This document shows positions 1-8,889 of a DNA stretch of 45,852 nt, in pieces. A program made the translations under genes and the position numbers. The stretch is from contig CABZHM010000010.1 in the NCBI GenBank assembly GCA_902525625.1, positions 1-45,852 on the forward strand, written 5' to 3'. The notes below the pieces were generated by a model. That model searched no databases. It had not been told where the DNA came from and saw nothing but the letters and a program-made list of their open reading frames with translations. How positions within the stretch are numbered: the stretch's first letter is position 1; the number at the start of each line of letters is the position of its first letter. This stretch comes from an uncultured Pelagibacteraceae bacterium (GTDB lineage Bacteria; Pseudomonadota; Alphaproteobacteria; Pelagibacterales; Pelagibacteraceae).

Positions 1-3000
1 CTGTAGCATCCCCGTCTACACCTGTTATTGTAAAAGTTATTGTTCCAATATCTATCGCTTTAGAACCAGCGTTTGTTTCATCGTCCATAACTTTATAAGA
101 AAAAACATCAGTTGCAGTTTCACCTGCTCTCATAGCATTTGTCGCTGCATTTCCTGTTACGCTATAAGTATAAGCACCTCCACTATTGATCGTTAAGTCA
201 CCATACGTACCTGATACAGCACTACCGACATTTGAATTTGCTAATGTTGATGATTCAGCACCTGCGCCAACTCCTCTAATCGCTAAAGCTGATGCAGCAT
301 CATCATTATCTGTATCATTTGTTAGAACATTTCCTGTGGCATCATCATCACCTGCTGTAATACTGCCTGTATCATTAACAGCAACTGGTGCAGCGTTTAC
401 TGAAATTGTAATTGTGCGCGTGTTACCCCCAACGACCGTGCCATCATAAGCTTTATAGGTAAAACTATCATCAGACTCAGAGTTTGCATCTGGAGTATAT
501 CTTAATTTAGTAATATCAGTTATTGTGTCATTAACTGATTGCGCTACATAACTTCCACTACTTAATTTTGTTAACGTCCCCGAAGATGGTAAAGATTTAA
601 TTTTTATTCCAAGATCATCATCTGGATCGCTATAATTGGTAAAATCAGAGGCAGCAAAATCTTTTCTAATATTCAATGAAGTTCTAGCTCCATGAGTGGC
701 ATCTGTATTATTTTCATTAATATAAACTGTTTCATTTCCAGCAGTAGGTGTATCGTTTAAACCTAAAATCGTGATAGTAATTGTAGCTGTATCTGTTCCA
801 CTACCTCCATCCGAAAGTGTATAAGTAAATACGTCAGTTGCACTGTCACCAGCATCTAATGCATTAGCAGCATCCTTGTTAGCTACATAAGTATAAGAAC
901 CATCAGCACTTATAGTTAGTTGACCATAAGTTCCATCTAAAGCTGTGCCTACACTCCCTGCAGTACCACCTCCTGGTCCGCCAGTTCTAATTCCAGTAAT
1001 AATTAAGTTGGCATCAGCATCTGCATCACTGTCTGCGTGAGAGCTTGAACTTGTATTAATCACATCTCCAGAGTGTTCAAGATGTGCATCGAATGTGTCA
1101 CCAGTTTTATTTGCATTATCTCCATCATTAACTGTTAAAGTTTCATTTTCTTCTACTACCCCTTCATCATCTTGTGCAGTTGTGGGATCATTTATCCCTA
1201 AAACTTTGATTGTAAGTGTGGCTGTAGCTGTTCCACCATATGCAAAATCGTAACCTGGATGTTGGTCAGTAATTGTGTATGTAAAAACATCGGTTACAGT
1301 ATCTCCAGAATCTAAAGCATCCGCAGCATCTTGATCTGCAACATATTCATAACTTCCATCCGAACCTATAGTTAAAGTTCCGTAAGTACCTGTAACCGAA
1401 GTGGCAGAGCCATGATCATATGTATAATCCCCCACTGCAGTTGCAGAACCTGCTGAACTGTGTTGAATATGAGTAACTTTAATTGTATCACCATACTCTG
1501 AAGTATTAGGATCACTATCAGAGTTAGAAGCTGAACTGGTATCCATTAAATCTCCAGAGTGTTCTTGATGTGCATCATAAGAACCTGTTACGTTAGCATT
1601 AGAACTATTTACAACTGTTAAAGTTCCATCTTCATTTACTACCCCTTCATCGTTTTGTGCAGCAGGAGGAGAATTTCCTTCAACTAAAACCCTTATAAGA
1701 TCTCCACCTCCGATATTCTTCATACCGAAATTTATAGATCGTAAGTCACTACTTACTGCAACCCAATCGCTATTTTTTGATTGGGTACTGTTACCGTAAC
1801 CTCTATATGTAGATTCAGTTCCTTGGTAAGCACGCCATGCTTTTTCACCACTGATAAATTCAAAACCTCTCGTGTCACTAGCACTACTGCTTGTATTTGG
1901 ATATGTACTATTATTTGAATTGTGTAGGTCTATAGTGCCTACGGTATTATTTGAAAGATCATTTTTGTCTTTTATTAATCCAATGATTTTACGATCAAAT
2001 TTTACTTCACCAATTTTGTTGTGTCTATCAGACTTGTCTCCAAATTTTGAGTCTAAGAATATCATGTAAACATCCATTGGGCCTGTATCACTATCTGATG
2101 TTGTAGCTGTTGTTGATAGTTGATAATCAGCACTGCTCGTCTCATTTATTTCAACATCATAACTACCACCTGCCCACTGTGCTACAGTTTTACCGGCTGT
2201 ATAACTACCTGCGTCATGGTCGGGTTTTAGTGCAGTTAAACTACCTGCAGTAATGCCGGTCTTTTCCAAAACAACTGCTACTCTATTCACCTGATTTGCA
2301 GTACCTGCTTCACCTGTGCCAAAATTACCTTCAGAAGTATATGACATATAATTTAATTCAGTGCTAGATGAATTATGTTCTTTTGAAGTAGTAAAATCAA
2401 ATGCGTTTCTATCAGTTGTTCCTGTAAATGCAGCAGTCGATCCTCTAATATGCGTTATTCCATCTAAATTAATATTCACAATATCATTAAATGAATTTCG
2501 ATTTGCTGTTCTAGTCATTGCTAGATCATGTATATAATTAACCTGACTAATGTTTTTAGTTTCAATATTTCCAACTTTACTTTCAAGTTTCCAATCACCA
2601 CTCTTACCTGTAACATCATCTGATGCAGCAATATCTGCTTTAGTGACTTCTGAAATTTTACTGATTAAAGTTTTACCACCCTCTGTACTGGTAACATTAC
2701 ATCCATAGAATAAAATATCTCCATCTTCTGTTAAAGATTGACCTATAGATCTCAATGTATGGTTGTATGATTGAATAGTATCATTTGAAAGTGTTGCATT
2801 TCCAAATAAAATTTTTCCAGCACTACCATGACCAATTATGTGTAATGAAGATATGTCAGCGTCATTTTTTAAAACTTTATCAATCTTTTTGAATCCATCC
2901 TCATTAGATTGAATAAGATAAACTTCCGTATCCTCGTTAAATGCATCTATTAATGTTTGATAGTCTTGTACTTGTGAGTCTATAAAAACAACTTGTTTTC

Positions 3001-3217
3001 GATCATTTCTTTTTTGATCTCTTACAACTTGATCGAACGGTAATTTTTGAGAATTATCCTCAATTTTGTTTTCTGATAATTTTGAAATTTTTTGAATTTT
3101 ATTTGATAATTGCTCTTTGTTTCTCTCATCAATTATATCCAAAGCAGTTGAAGCTCCTGCTCCATCAAGCATTATTCTTTGTTCAAGCGCCTCTATAAAA
3201 ATCTTTTTTTTTGGCAT
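1..3217 (-). CDS. Giant secreted repeat protein with DUF4347 and VCBS/cadherin-like repeats (C-terminus off the window)
   Basis: The frame is open from an ATG at 3217 to the window edge, giving 1072 residues with no stop, so the gene is partial at its 3' end. It begins MPKKKIFIEALEQRIMLDG, which matches the LEPRxL-type N-terminal signature of giant Gram-negative surface proteins. Residues about 75-205 match DUF4347: VVFIDS, HIIGHGSAG, ILFYGCNV and GDWKLE. Residues 205-519 are unrecognised. From about 519 come Asp/Asn/Thr-rich repeats with VCBS hallmarks (NDEGVV, GTYGxLTI, DGSYxYVA, TDVFTYT) at about 519-674, 674-820 and 945 onward, with a cadherin-like unit (YTPDANSESDDSFTYKAYDG) between. Such proteins are usually type I secreted, with the signal at the C-terminus, which is not visible here. 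The divergent TolC-like gene 132 bp away fits that. The size, ligand and export route are inference. Confidence 0.9.
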   Translation of the reverse strand, partial: MPKKKIFIEALEQRIMLDGAGASTALDIIDERNKEQLSNKIQKISKLSENKIEDNSQKLPFDQVVRDQKRNDRKQVVFIDSQVQDYQTLIDAFNEDTEVYLIQSNEDGFKKIDKVLKNDADISSLHIIGHGSAGKILFGNATLSNDTIQSYNHTLRSIGQSLTEDGDILFYGCNVTSTEGGKTLISKISEVTKADIAASDDVTGKSGDWKLESKVGNIETKNISQVNYIHDLAMTRTANRNSFNDIVNINLDGITHIRGSTAAFTGTTDRNAFDFTTSKEHNSSSTELNYMSYTSEGNFGTGEAGTANQVNRVAVVLEKTGITAGSLTALKPDHDAGSYTAGKTVAQWAGGSYDVEINETSSADYQLSTTATTSDSDTGPMDVYMIFLDSKFGDKSDRHNKIGEVKFDRKIIGLIKDKNDLSNNTVGTIDLHNSNNSTYPNTSSSASDTRGFEFISGEKAWRAYQGTESTYRGYGNSTQSKNSDWVAVSSDLRSINFGMKNIGGGDLIRVLVEGNSPPAAQNDEGVVNEDGTLTVVNSSNANVTGSYDAHQEHSGDLMDTSSASNSDSDPNTSEYGDTIKVTHIQHSSAGSATAVGDYTYDHGSATSVTGTYGTLTIGSDGSYEYVADQDAADALDSGDTVTDVFTYTITDQHPGYDFAYGGTATATLTIKVLGINDPTTAQDDEGVVEENETLTVNDGDNANKTGDTFDAHLEHSGDVINTSSSSHADSDADADANLIITGIRTGGPGGGTAGSVGTALDGTYGQLTISADGSYTYVANKDAANALDAGDSATDVFTYTLSDGGSGTDTATITITILGLNDTPTAGNETVYINENNTDATHGARTSLNIRKDFAASDFTNYSDPDDDLGIKIKSLPSSGTLTKLSSGSYVAQSVNDTITDITKLRYTPDANSESDDSFTYKAYDGTVVGGNTRTITISVNAAPVAVNDTGSITAGDDDATGNVLTNDTDNDDAASALAIRGVGAGAESSTLANSNVGSAVSGTYGDLTINSGGAYTYSVTGNAATNAMRAGETATDVFSYKVMDDETNAGSKAIDIGTITFTITGVDGDAT

Positions 3218-3349
3218 TAATAAATAATACTATCTTATCAAAAAATGGCTATTATAAATGATAATTTAAACCCAAAATGGCAGGTTTTTATAATGGATTT
3301 TATTAAAAAAAAATTAAAATAGATAAAAAAAATTATTATAAAAAAAATA

Positions 3350-5929
3350 ATGAAAATTATAAAAATTTTAGGAATTTTTACTCTATTATTAATCTCATCA
3401 TGCACAAGAAATGTAGAGCCTTTATCAAATTTTGAGATTGAAACTAGATCTCAGGAAGATATCGCCACAATAGAGGAAATAAAAAAAAATAGTCTTAATT
3501 GGGATGATAATATAGAAATAGATTTATACACTGCAATATCTCTTGCAATTAAAAACAACAGAGAACTTAGATTAAAATTATTAGAAAATGCTTTAGCAAA
3601 TAGACAGATAGATAAAGTCAGATTTGAAATGTTGCCTGCCATTGCTGCAAATGCAGGTTATTCTGGAAGTGAAAGATACAATGCTAGCGCAAGTGCTACA
3701 GTGCCAACAACCGATTTAGCAGGATCAATAGGCACATCTTATTCAACTTCAAGGGAAAGAGACGTTAATTCGCAAGATGTAGGATTTACATGGAATGCTT
3801 TAGATTTTGGATTATCATACATTAGAGCTGGTCAAGACTCTAATAGATACTTAATCACGGAAGAAATGGAAAGAAAAGCGGAGCACAATATTATTAGAGA
3901 TGTAATAAGATCTTACTGGAACACAATTTCAGCAGATAAGTTGATAAAAAAATATGATCCTTTGTTAATTGAAGTTGATAAAGCACTTAATGACTCTCAA
4001 AAAATAGAAGAGCTGTTATTAACCAAGCCTATGGATGCATTATTATATCAAAAAGAACTGTTAGATATTCAAAGAGCTCTTCAAACTCAAAAAGAAATAT
4101 TTATTGACGCAAGAATACAACTTGCAGGTTTAATGGGTTTATTACCTGATCAACAATTTACTATTGTTCCAACAAATGAGCCTTTGACAATTCTTAATAT
4201 GAGCTTAAGAGGAATGGAGGAATATGCTTTATTACATAGACCTGAGTTAAGAAAGAGTCATTATGACGAAGAAATATCCATACAAGAAGCAAAAGCTAGC
4301 ATCACTTCATTGTTACCAGGTTTAAATTTTAATGCTGCTTGGACACACTCTTCCAATGATCATTTAATGAATAAAACAAATTTAGAATATGGTTCTGTGG
4401 TAGGTGCAAATTTATTAAACGTTTTTATGTATCCGAAAGTTAAAAGAATCAATGAAATGAATACTGAAATTATTAGAGAGAAAAGATTAGCTCTATCAAT
4501 GGCGGTATTATCTCAAGTTCATTTAGCAAATATAGACTACTCTTTAGCTTTGGAGGAATATAATACAGCAGAAAGATATTACGAAGTTTCAAGAAAAATC
4601 ACAGAACAAATAAAAAATGCGCAAAAAATAGCTAGATTTGGAAATTTAGAACTTATAAGAGAACAGGCAAGTTTACTGGTTGCAGAATTAAGATATGATA
4701 TCGCATATTCCAAACTCCAACATGCAATAGGTAAAATTTATACTTCTGTCGGCTTTGATGTTACCAAAGAAAATATAAGGGAGATTAACTTTAAAGATTA
4801 TGCATCAATTATCAAAAACAATTTCATGTCTAATGGTAAAAGATATTATGCAAAAATTAAAAAACCAATTAAAAACCAAAATCCAGTAGTTAAAAGAGAT
4901 GGCGGAAGTAGAATAAGTCAATTTTCATTTTCAGATAATACTTTTGTGTTGGAGGGTGAAGGAAGAATAATTTACAGTGCTTCATTACCCTCTGGTAAAC
5001 CTCTTCCAAGTTGGATTACTTTTTTACCATCTCAAAAAACCTTTATCGTAGATAATTCAGAAAAGGACAATACTGAGGAATTGGATATAAAAGTTGTTGC
5101 AAAAAATATTAATACACGAATAGAGGACAAATTTACTTTAATGGTAGACCCTGAGCTAAGAGTTACAAGGTTGGAAAATGAAAAAAGGCTCAAAGAACAA
5201 AGAAAACTAGCAAAAAAACAAAAACAAGAAGAAGCCGAAAGATTAAAAGCTGAAAAAATTTTAGAAGAAAGAAAGGCGAAAAAAGAGAGAGAATTGTTAG
5301 CTAAGCAAGAAGCTGAAGCTGAGGAACAAAGATTAATTGATGAAAAAGAGCAGGCTGAATTATTAGCTCAACAAGAAGCTAAGGAACAGAGATTAATTAA
5401 TGAAAAAGAACAGGCTGAATTACTAGCTAAACAAGAAGCTGAGGAACAAAGATTAATTGAGGAAAAGAAACAACAGGAATTGTTGGGAATCAAAAAAGCA
5501 AGAGAAGAACGATTGCTTGAACTAGAAAGACAAAAAGAATTTCTAGCAAAACAAAAAAGGCAAGAATTAAATAAATTTACCAAAAATGAACTATTGGCAT
5601 TAAGAGAACAGTTATATGTTCAGCTTGTTGGAAATAAAAGTGAAAGCCTGTATGAAACACTTTATGGTAAAAAAAATTTTGATAAACCTTCAATTAATTT
5701 GATTAAAGCTAAGGATATTGAAGCTAAGATTAATAACATGTTATTGAATCTAGATCTAAATAAAAGAATTGATGTCACAAAAAGTATAATTCAGGATTTA
5801 TTGAAATCAGACTTCCTTAATAAAAATAAGAATGTGATCGATTTTAAAACTCTCAATTATAAAATGAATTTAGAAAGATCGATAATTGATAAATTAGATA
5901 AGTATCCATATAAATATAATTTTAACTGA
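3350..5929 (+). CDS. TolC-family outer-membrane lipoprotein with Ig-like domain and coiled-coil C-terminal extension
   Basis: This 859-residue protein begins with a lipoprotein signal ending LISSC (Cys18), so it is probably lipidated. Residues about 50-470 look like an outer-membrane efflux protein of the TolC/OEP family, with alternating long helices and repeated leucine/asparagine motifs such as ISLAIKNNRELR and LLHRPELRKS. A normal TolC ends near residue 470. Here it continues with a cadherin/Ig-like module at about 510-602 (SASLPSGKPLPSWITFLPS resembles the dystroglycan-type or putative Ig fold), a Lys/Glu/Gln-rich coiled coil at about 603-740, and a 120-residue charged tail. The gene is divergent from the giant adhesin gene, so it is plausibly the outer-membrane pore of its type I secretion system. 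No ABC or membrane-fusion component lies in this window. The TolC call is firm; the tail's role is unknown. Confidence 0.87.
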   Translation: MKIIKILGIFTLLLISSCTRNVEPLSNFEIETRSQEDIATIEEIKKNSLNWDDNIEIDLYTAISLAIKNNRELRLKLLENALANRQIDKVRFEMLPAIAANAGYSGSERYNASASATVPTTDLAGSIGTSYSTSRERDVNSQDVGFTWNALDFGLSYIRAGQDSNRYLITEEMERKAEHNIIRDVIRSYWNTISADKLIKKYDPLLIEVDKALNDSQKIEELLLTKPMDALLYQKELLDIQRALQTQKEIFIDARIQLAGLMGLLPDQQFTIVPTNEPLTILNMSLRGMEEYALLHRPELRKSHYDEEISIQEAKASITSLLPGLNFNAAWTHSSNDHLMNKTNLEYGSVVGANLLNVFMYPKVKRINEMNTEIIREKRLALSMAVLSQVHLANIDYSLALEEYNTAERYYEVSRKITEQIKNAQKIARFGNLELIREQASLLVAELRYDIAYSKLQHAIGKIYTSVGFDVTKENIREINFKDYASIIKNNFMSNGKRYYAKIKKPIKNQNPVVKRDGGSRISQFSFSDNTFVLEGEGRIIYSASLPSGKPLPSWITFLPSQKTFIVDNSEKDNTEELDIKVVAKNINTRIEDKFTLMVDPELRVTRLENEKRLKEQRKLAKKQKQEEAERLKAEKILEERKAKKERELLAKQEAEAEEQRLIDEKEQAELLAQQEAKEQRLINEKEQAELLAKQEAEEQRLIEEKKQQELLGIKKAREERLLELERQKEFLAKQKRQELNKFTKNELLALREQLYVQLVGNKSESLYETLYGKKNFDKPSINLIKAKDIEAKINNMLLNLDLNKRIDVTKSIIQDLLKSDFLNKNKNVIDFKTLNYKMNLERSIIDKLDKYPYKYNFN
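5315..5494 (+). repeat. Three tandem 60-bp in-frame repeats coding for coiled coil
   Basis: Three consecutive 60-bp units start at 5315, 5375 and 5435. Each encodes 20 residues of the form EAxEQRLIxEKxQxELLxxQ. Units 1 and 2 differ at few bases and unit 3 is more diverged. They lie inside the coiled-coil extension of the TolC-like gene, keep the reading frame and lengthen the helix in steps. Replication slippage is a likely origin. Confidence 0.85.
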
Positions 5930-6090
5930 TGGTAGAAAAAAAATTCACTAAGGAAATAAACATAAAAATAAATTCAAATCAAAAAAAAATTAAAGGCTCT
6001 ATTTTTTTATCTAAAACGAAGCTTAAAAAAAAAAATATAGTTAAATCTGGTCAGAAGATTTCAGGAAACATTTTATTAAAAAAAAATTAA
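5929..6090 (+). CDS. Small lysine-rich protein coupled to the TolC-like gene
   Basis: The ATG shares a base with the TGA of the TolC-like gene (TGATG), the usual arrangement for translational coupling. The frame encodes 53 residues beginning MVEKKFTKEINIKINSNQ and ending SGNILLKKN. It is strongly basic, has no cysteine and no signal peptide or membrane segment. It stops 10 bases before the convergent zapE stop, so it fills what would otherwise be an empty gap. I recognise no family. The overlap and position support a real gene, but the strong A+T bias makes Lys/Asn-rich chance frames common. Confidence 0.45.
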   Translation: MVEKKFTKEINIKINSNQKKIKGSIFLSKTKLKKKNIVKSGQKISGNILLKKN

Positions 6091-6099
6091 CTATATAAT

Positions 6100-7158
6100 T
6101 TATATATCAAATTCTCTAGAAGTTAACTCGTATAGACGACTTATTGTACGTTCAAAAGGTTTTTTAAGTGAATTTGAGGAGGTTAAACTTTCTAAACTTT
6201 GACTTGCCGTAATGGCCAATGGAATGCCTCTGTCATAAATTACATCTAATAATGTTATAAATCTCTGTTGTTGATTTGAATTAATATCATTAAATTGTGG
6301 CATTTGCTCAATAATAATAAACTTAGAATTTTTTACTATTTCAAGATAATCCTCAGCTCCTAAATTTCGATTACATAGCTCATCAAAATTGAAACGACAA
6401 ATACCCTCAAAAAAAAAATTTATTTTAAAATCTCTACCCTTTATATTCAAAACCTTAGGAGAATTCTTTTTCTCTTTTGTTATAATTCTGAAAAATTTAT
6501 TTATTTTAAAATTAGTTTCTTGATTTAAAGGAAAAAAGTATCTTTGTTTTTGATTTTGATTTGATTTCCTATAATCATCTTCAATAATTAATTCGTGATT
6601 AATAGAATTTTTTTTCATTATATCTATAAATGGTAAAAACTGATCTCTCTGTAAGCCATCCTTATATAGTTCGGAAATTTCAATATTTGAAGTTAGTATT
6701 ATCTTAATATTCTCTTTAAAGATTTCCTCAAAAAGCTTTCCTAATATCATAGCATCTACAATATTAGTAACTTGAAATTCATCAAAATAAATTAATGATA
6801 TCTTTGACTTTAGATCTTTAACATAAGTGCTTACTACATTCTCTTGATTTTTATATCTTCTACTGTGAACAAAATCATGAAAATCTAACATAAATTCGTT
6901 GAAATGAAGTCTTTTTTTTTTTTGATTTATTAGACCAAAAAAAAAATTTAAAATCATTGTCTTACCAACACCTACTCCACCATGTAAATAAAAAGCTTTT
7001 TTTGATTTTTTTTTTGAAAAAAATCCAAAAAAATTTAATGTAAAGTTTTGATTAAAAAAATCTTGCAATCTTTTAACTACTTTAATTTGACTTTGGTTAA
7101 CTTCTAAATTTTCTAATTTACAGTACAATTTAAATTTTTCCTCAAAGTTTTTGGGCAT
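6100..7158 (-). CDS. zapE: ZapE/AFG1-family P-loop ATPase
   Basis: This 352-residue protein belongs to the AFG1/ZapE family of AAA-like ATPases. In Escherichia coli ZapE associates with the division ring, and the mitochondrial homologue LACE1/Afg1 acts in protein quality control. The Walker A motif is HGGVGVGKT near residues 58-66, followed by the family segment LHFNEFMLDFHDFVH. Walker B is LIYFDEFQVTNIVDAMILG, and an ITASQSLESL-type segment lies near the C-terminus. I start at the ATG at 7158, which overlaps the TGA of the cupin gene (TGATG). A TTG one codon earlier is less likely. It is the last gene of the leftward operon that begins at csaA. Confidence 0.9.
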   Translation of the reverse strand: MPKNFEEKFKLYCKLENLEVNQSQIKVVKRLQDFFNQNFTLNFFGFFSKKKSKKAFYLHGGVGVGKTMILNFFFGLINQKKKRLHFNEFMLDFHDFVHSRRYKNQENVVSTYVKDLKSKISLIYFDEFQVTNIVDAMILGKLFEEIFKENIKIILTSNIEISELYKDGLQRDQFLPFIDIMKKNSINHELIIEDDYRKSNQNQKQRYFFPLNQETNFKINKFFRIITKEKKNSPKVLNIKGRDFKINFFFEGICRFNFDELCNRNLGAEDYLEIVKNSKFIIIEQMPQFNDINSNQQQRFITLLDVIYDRGIPLAITASQSLESLTSSNSLKKPFERTISRLYELTSREFDI

Positions 7159-7589
7159 CAATCTTTTTTGGTCTTAAAGTCAATGCCATACTCAGATCGA
7201 GGTCCCTTTCTTAATCCAAATGGTCCTGTAATAAATAGTGTTAATGGCCTTGTTCCGGGCTCAAGATCAACTCTGTGGAGATTATTTGCTGATCTAAATC
7301 CAATATACCCCGGTGGTCTCCAAAATTTACCTGTGCTTATAGTTTCCCAATATCCACCTCTTAATATGATTGTTATATAAGGAAAAGTGTGATTATGAAC
7401 ACCTTCTCCGTGATCGTCAGCCAACATTTCATGTATTAAAATATTGAAAGGAAACCACTTTGGTCGATGTCTTAACAATACGTAATATCTATTCATCCAA
7501 GGTTTTGCTTTGTGGAACTCTGGATGTGAGGGTCCTCTATCAAGAACAACTTTTTTTCGACCAATTTTTTCTAAAAATTTTAAAATCAT
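7158..7589 (-). CDS. Cupin-domain protein
   Basis: This small protein of 143 residues (152 if the upstream ATG at 7616 is used) has a single cupin beta-barrel. The first cupin motif is visible as GEGVHNHTFPYITIILRGGYWE-like sequence, with HxH metal ligands but no clear Glu. The second is NNLHRVDLEPGTRP, with the third His. Some cysteine-dioxygenase-like and sugar-binding cupins look like this; the substrate cannot be told. I prefer the ATG at 7589, just after the bamB stop (TAAAATG), because the 7616 start would overlap bamB by 26 bases. It sits between bamB and zapE in one operon. Confidence 0.75.
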   Translation of the reverse strand: MILKFLEKIGRKKVVLDRGPSHPEFHKAKPWMNRYYVLLRHRPKWFPFNILIHEMLADDHGEGVHNHTFPYITIILRGGYWETISTGKFWRPPGYIGFRSANNLHRVDLEPGTRPLTLFITGPFGLRKGPRSEYGIDFKTKKD

Positions 7590-7590
7590 T

Positions 7591-8889
7591 TTATTTGTAT
7601 TGTACAACACCACCATTTTTAATTACAAATAAATTATTATTGAATAAAAATGGTTTTGAAATTAAATTCCTTGAAATATTTTCTACCTTGATTATATCTC
7701 CAGTGCTTAATTCGATAATAGCCAATTTTCCATCACTATTAGTTAAATAGACTTTATCTTGGCTTATTGAAAAGCCCATAGGTTTAATCTTTTTTTTATC
7801 TTTAACTTTATAATTCTTAAATACATCTTTTATTTTAATAATATTTCCTGTTTTCTTATCAATAACAAATAAGTAACCATTCTCTGAGATTGTAAAAATT
7901 AAACTATTTACAATGATCGGAGTAAGACTTGAGCTTATATCATTTATCCAATTAATTGATCCATTATTTAAATTAATGGAGTGAAATTCATTAAAATTAT
8001 TTGAAAAATAAATTTCATCACCATCGAGGACTAGTTTTGAATTTTTAAAACTATAAGTAGAATTAGCAATAGCACTGCTTTGGGTTGGAAGTTGCCAAAC
8101 CATTGTGCCCGATTGTATATCTGCTGCTGTTACATCTCCTAAATTATTAAGAAAAACAACTAATCTATTTGAGATTATTAATGAATTTTTAGAATTAGAT
8201 AAGGTAAGTGTTTTATCAGTTTCTAGTGACCAACACTCTGAACCATCCTTTATATAAAAGCATCTTAAAACATTTTTTATATCTACAGCAAAAAATTTTT
8301 CATTTAAAATCTTTATTTCAGAATTAAATGGATATTCATTTTTTTTTGACCATATCAAGTTTCCATTCTCTAAATTGACTAAAAATAAATTTGATAAGCT
8401 GTCAATTACAATTAATTTATTTTCTTGTGTTGCTAAAAATAATCTAGGATTATTTTTTTTTTCAGATTTCTTATAAATGTTTTTCTTCCAAATAATCTTT
8501 TCATTGTTATCATATCTTATTATTGAACCTTTGGTGTCAAACAAAATTATGCCATCTCTTAAAAAAACTGGTTGAAAATCTACTTGAGTTTCAAAAGTAA
8601 ACTTTGAAAATTTATATTTTTTAATCTTTTTAAAATTTCCTGAATATTTTTGGGCACCATAATTATTTTTGTTATTTAAAATTTTACCTCCAACTGAAAT
8701 ATTTGATAAATCTAAGTTAATATTTGGGTTAAGTTCGTTATAGGATATTTTTTTTTTATCTAGTACAATTCTCAAATTTTTATTTTCTTTAACTTTAATA
8801 TCTTTTTTGCTCCAAATTTTTGAATTTTTATTTAAAGAACAGCCAATAATTAATAAAGATAAAAAAACAAAAGAAAAAATCTTAATCAC
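7591..8889 (-). CDS. bamB: Outer-membrane assembly lipoprotein BamB-like (PQQ beta-propeller)
   Basis: This 432-residue protein starts with a lipoprotein signal ending LLIIGC (Cys17) and continues with PQQ/quinoprotein-type beta-propeller blades. The blades are seen as repeated units such as LVNLENGNLIWSKK, AADIQSGTMVWQLP, SINLNNGSINW and VIDKKTGNIIKI. BamB is the propeller lipoprotein of the Bam complex, which inserts beta-barrels in the outer membrane. The start is a GTG at 8889, preceded by AGAGAT and overlapping the upstream gene by 8 bases; no better start keeps the signal peptide. The upstream YfgM-like gene supports the call, since yfgM-bamB is a widespread pair. The usual next gene, der, is absent here and a cupin gene follows. 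Confidence 0.8.
   Translation of the reverse strand: MIKIFSFVFLSLLIIGCSLNKNSKIWSKKDIKVKENKNLRIVLDKKKISYNELNPNINLDLSNISVGGKILNNKNNYGAQKYSGNFKKIKKYKFSKFTFETQVDFQPVFLRDGIILFDTKGSIIRYDNNEKIIWKKNIYKKSEKKNNPRLFLATQENKLIVIDSLSNLFLVNLENGNLIWSKKNEYPFNSEIKILNEKFFAVDIKNVLRCFYIKDGSECWSLETDKTLTLSNSKNSLIISNRLVVFLNNLGDVTAADIQSGTMVWQLPTQSSAIANSTYSFKNSKLVLDGDEIYFSNNFNEFHSINLNNGSINWINDISSSLTPIIVNSLIFTISENGYLFVIDKKTGNIIKIKDVFKNYKVKDKKKIKPMGFSISQDKVYLTNSDGKLAIIELSTGDIIKVENISRNLISKPFLFNNNLFVIKNGGVVQYK

Noticed and set aside
186-449. 87-codon plus-strand frame opposite the giant gene
   Set aside because: It mirrors the low-complexity repeats of the giant gene on the other strand; no signal or family.
1-1700. Possible CRISPR or tandem-repeat array suggested by repeated phrases
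   Set aside because: The similarity is protein-level VCBS repetition of about 150 residues with diverged DNA; there are no short identical repeats with unique spacers.
3245-3322. 25-codon plus-strand frame (MAIINDNLNPKWQV start) between the giant gene and the TolC-like gene
   Set aside because: No ribosome-binding site and no overlap with a neighbour; a frame this short is expected by chance in A+T-rich sequence.
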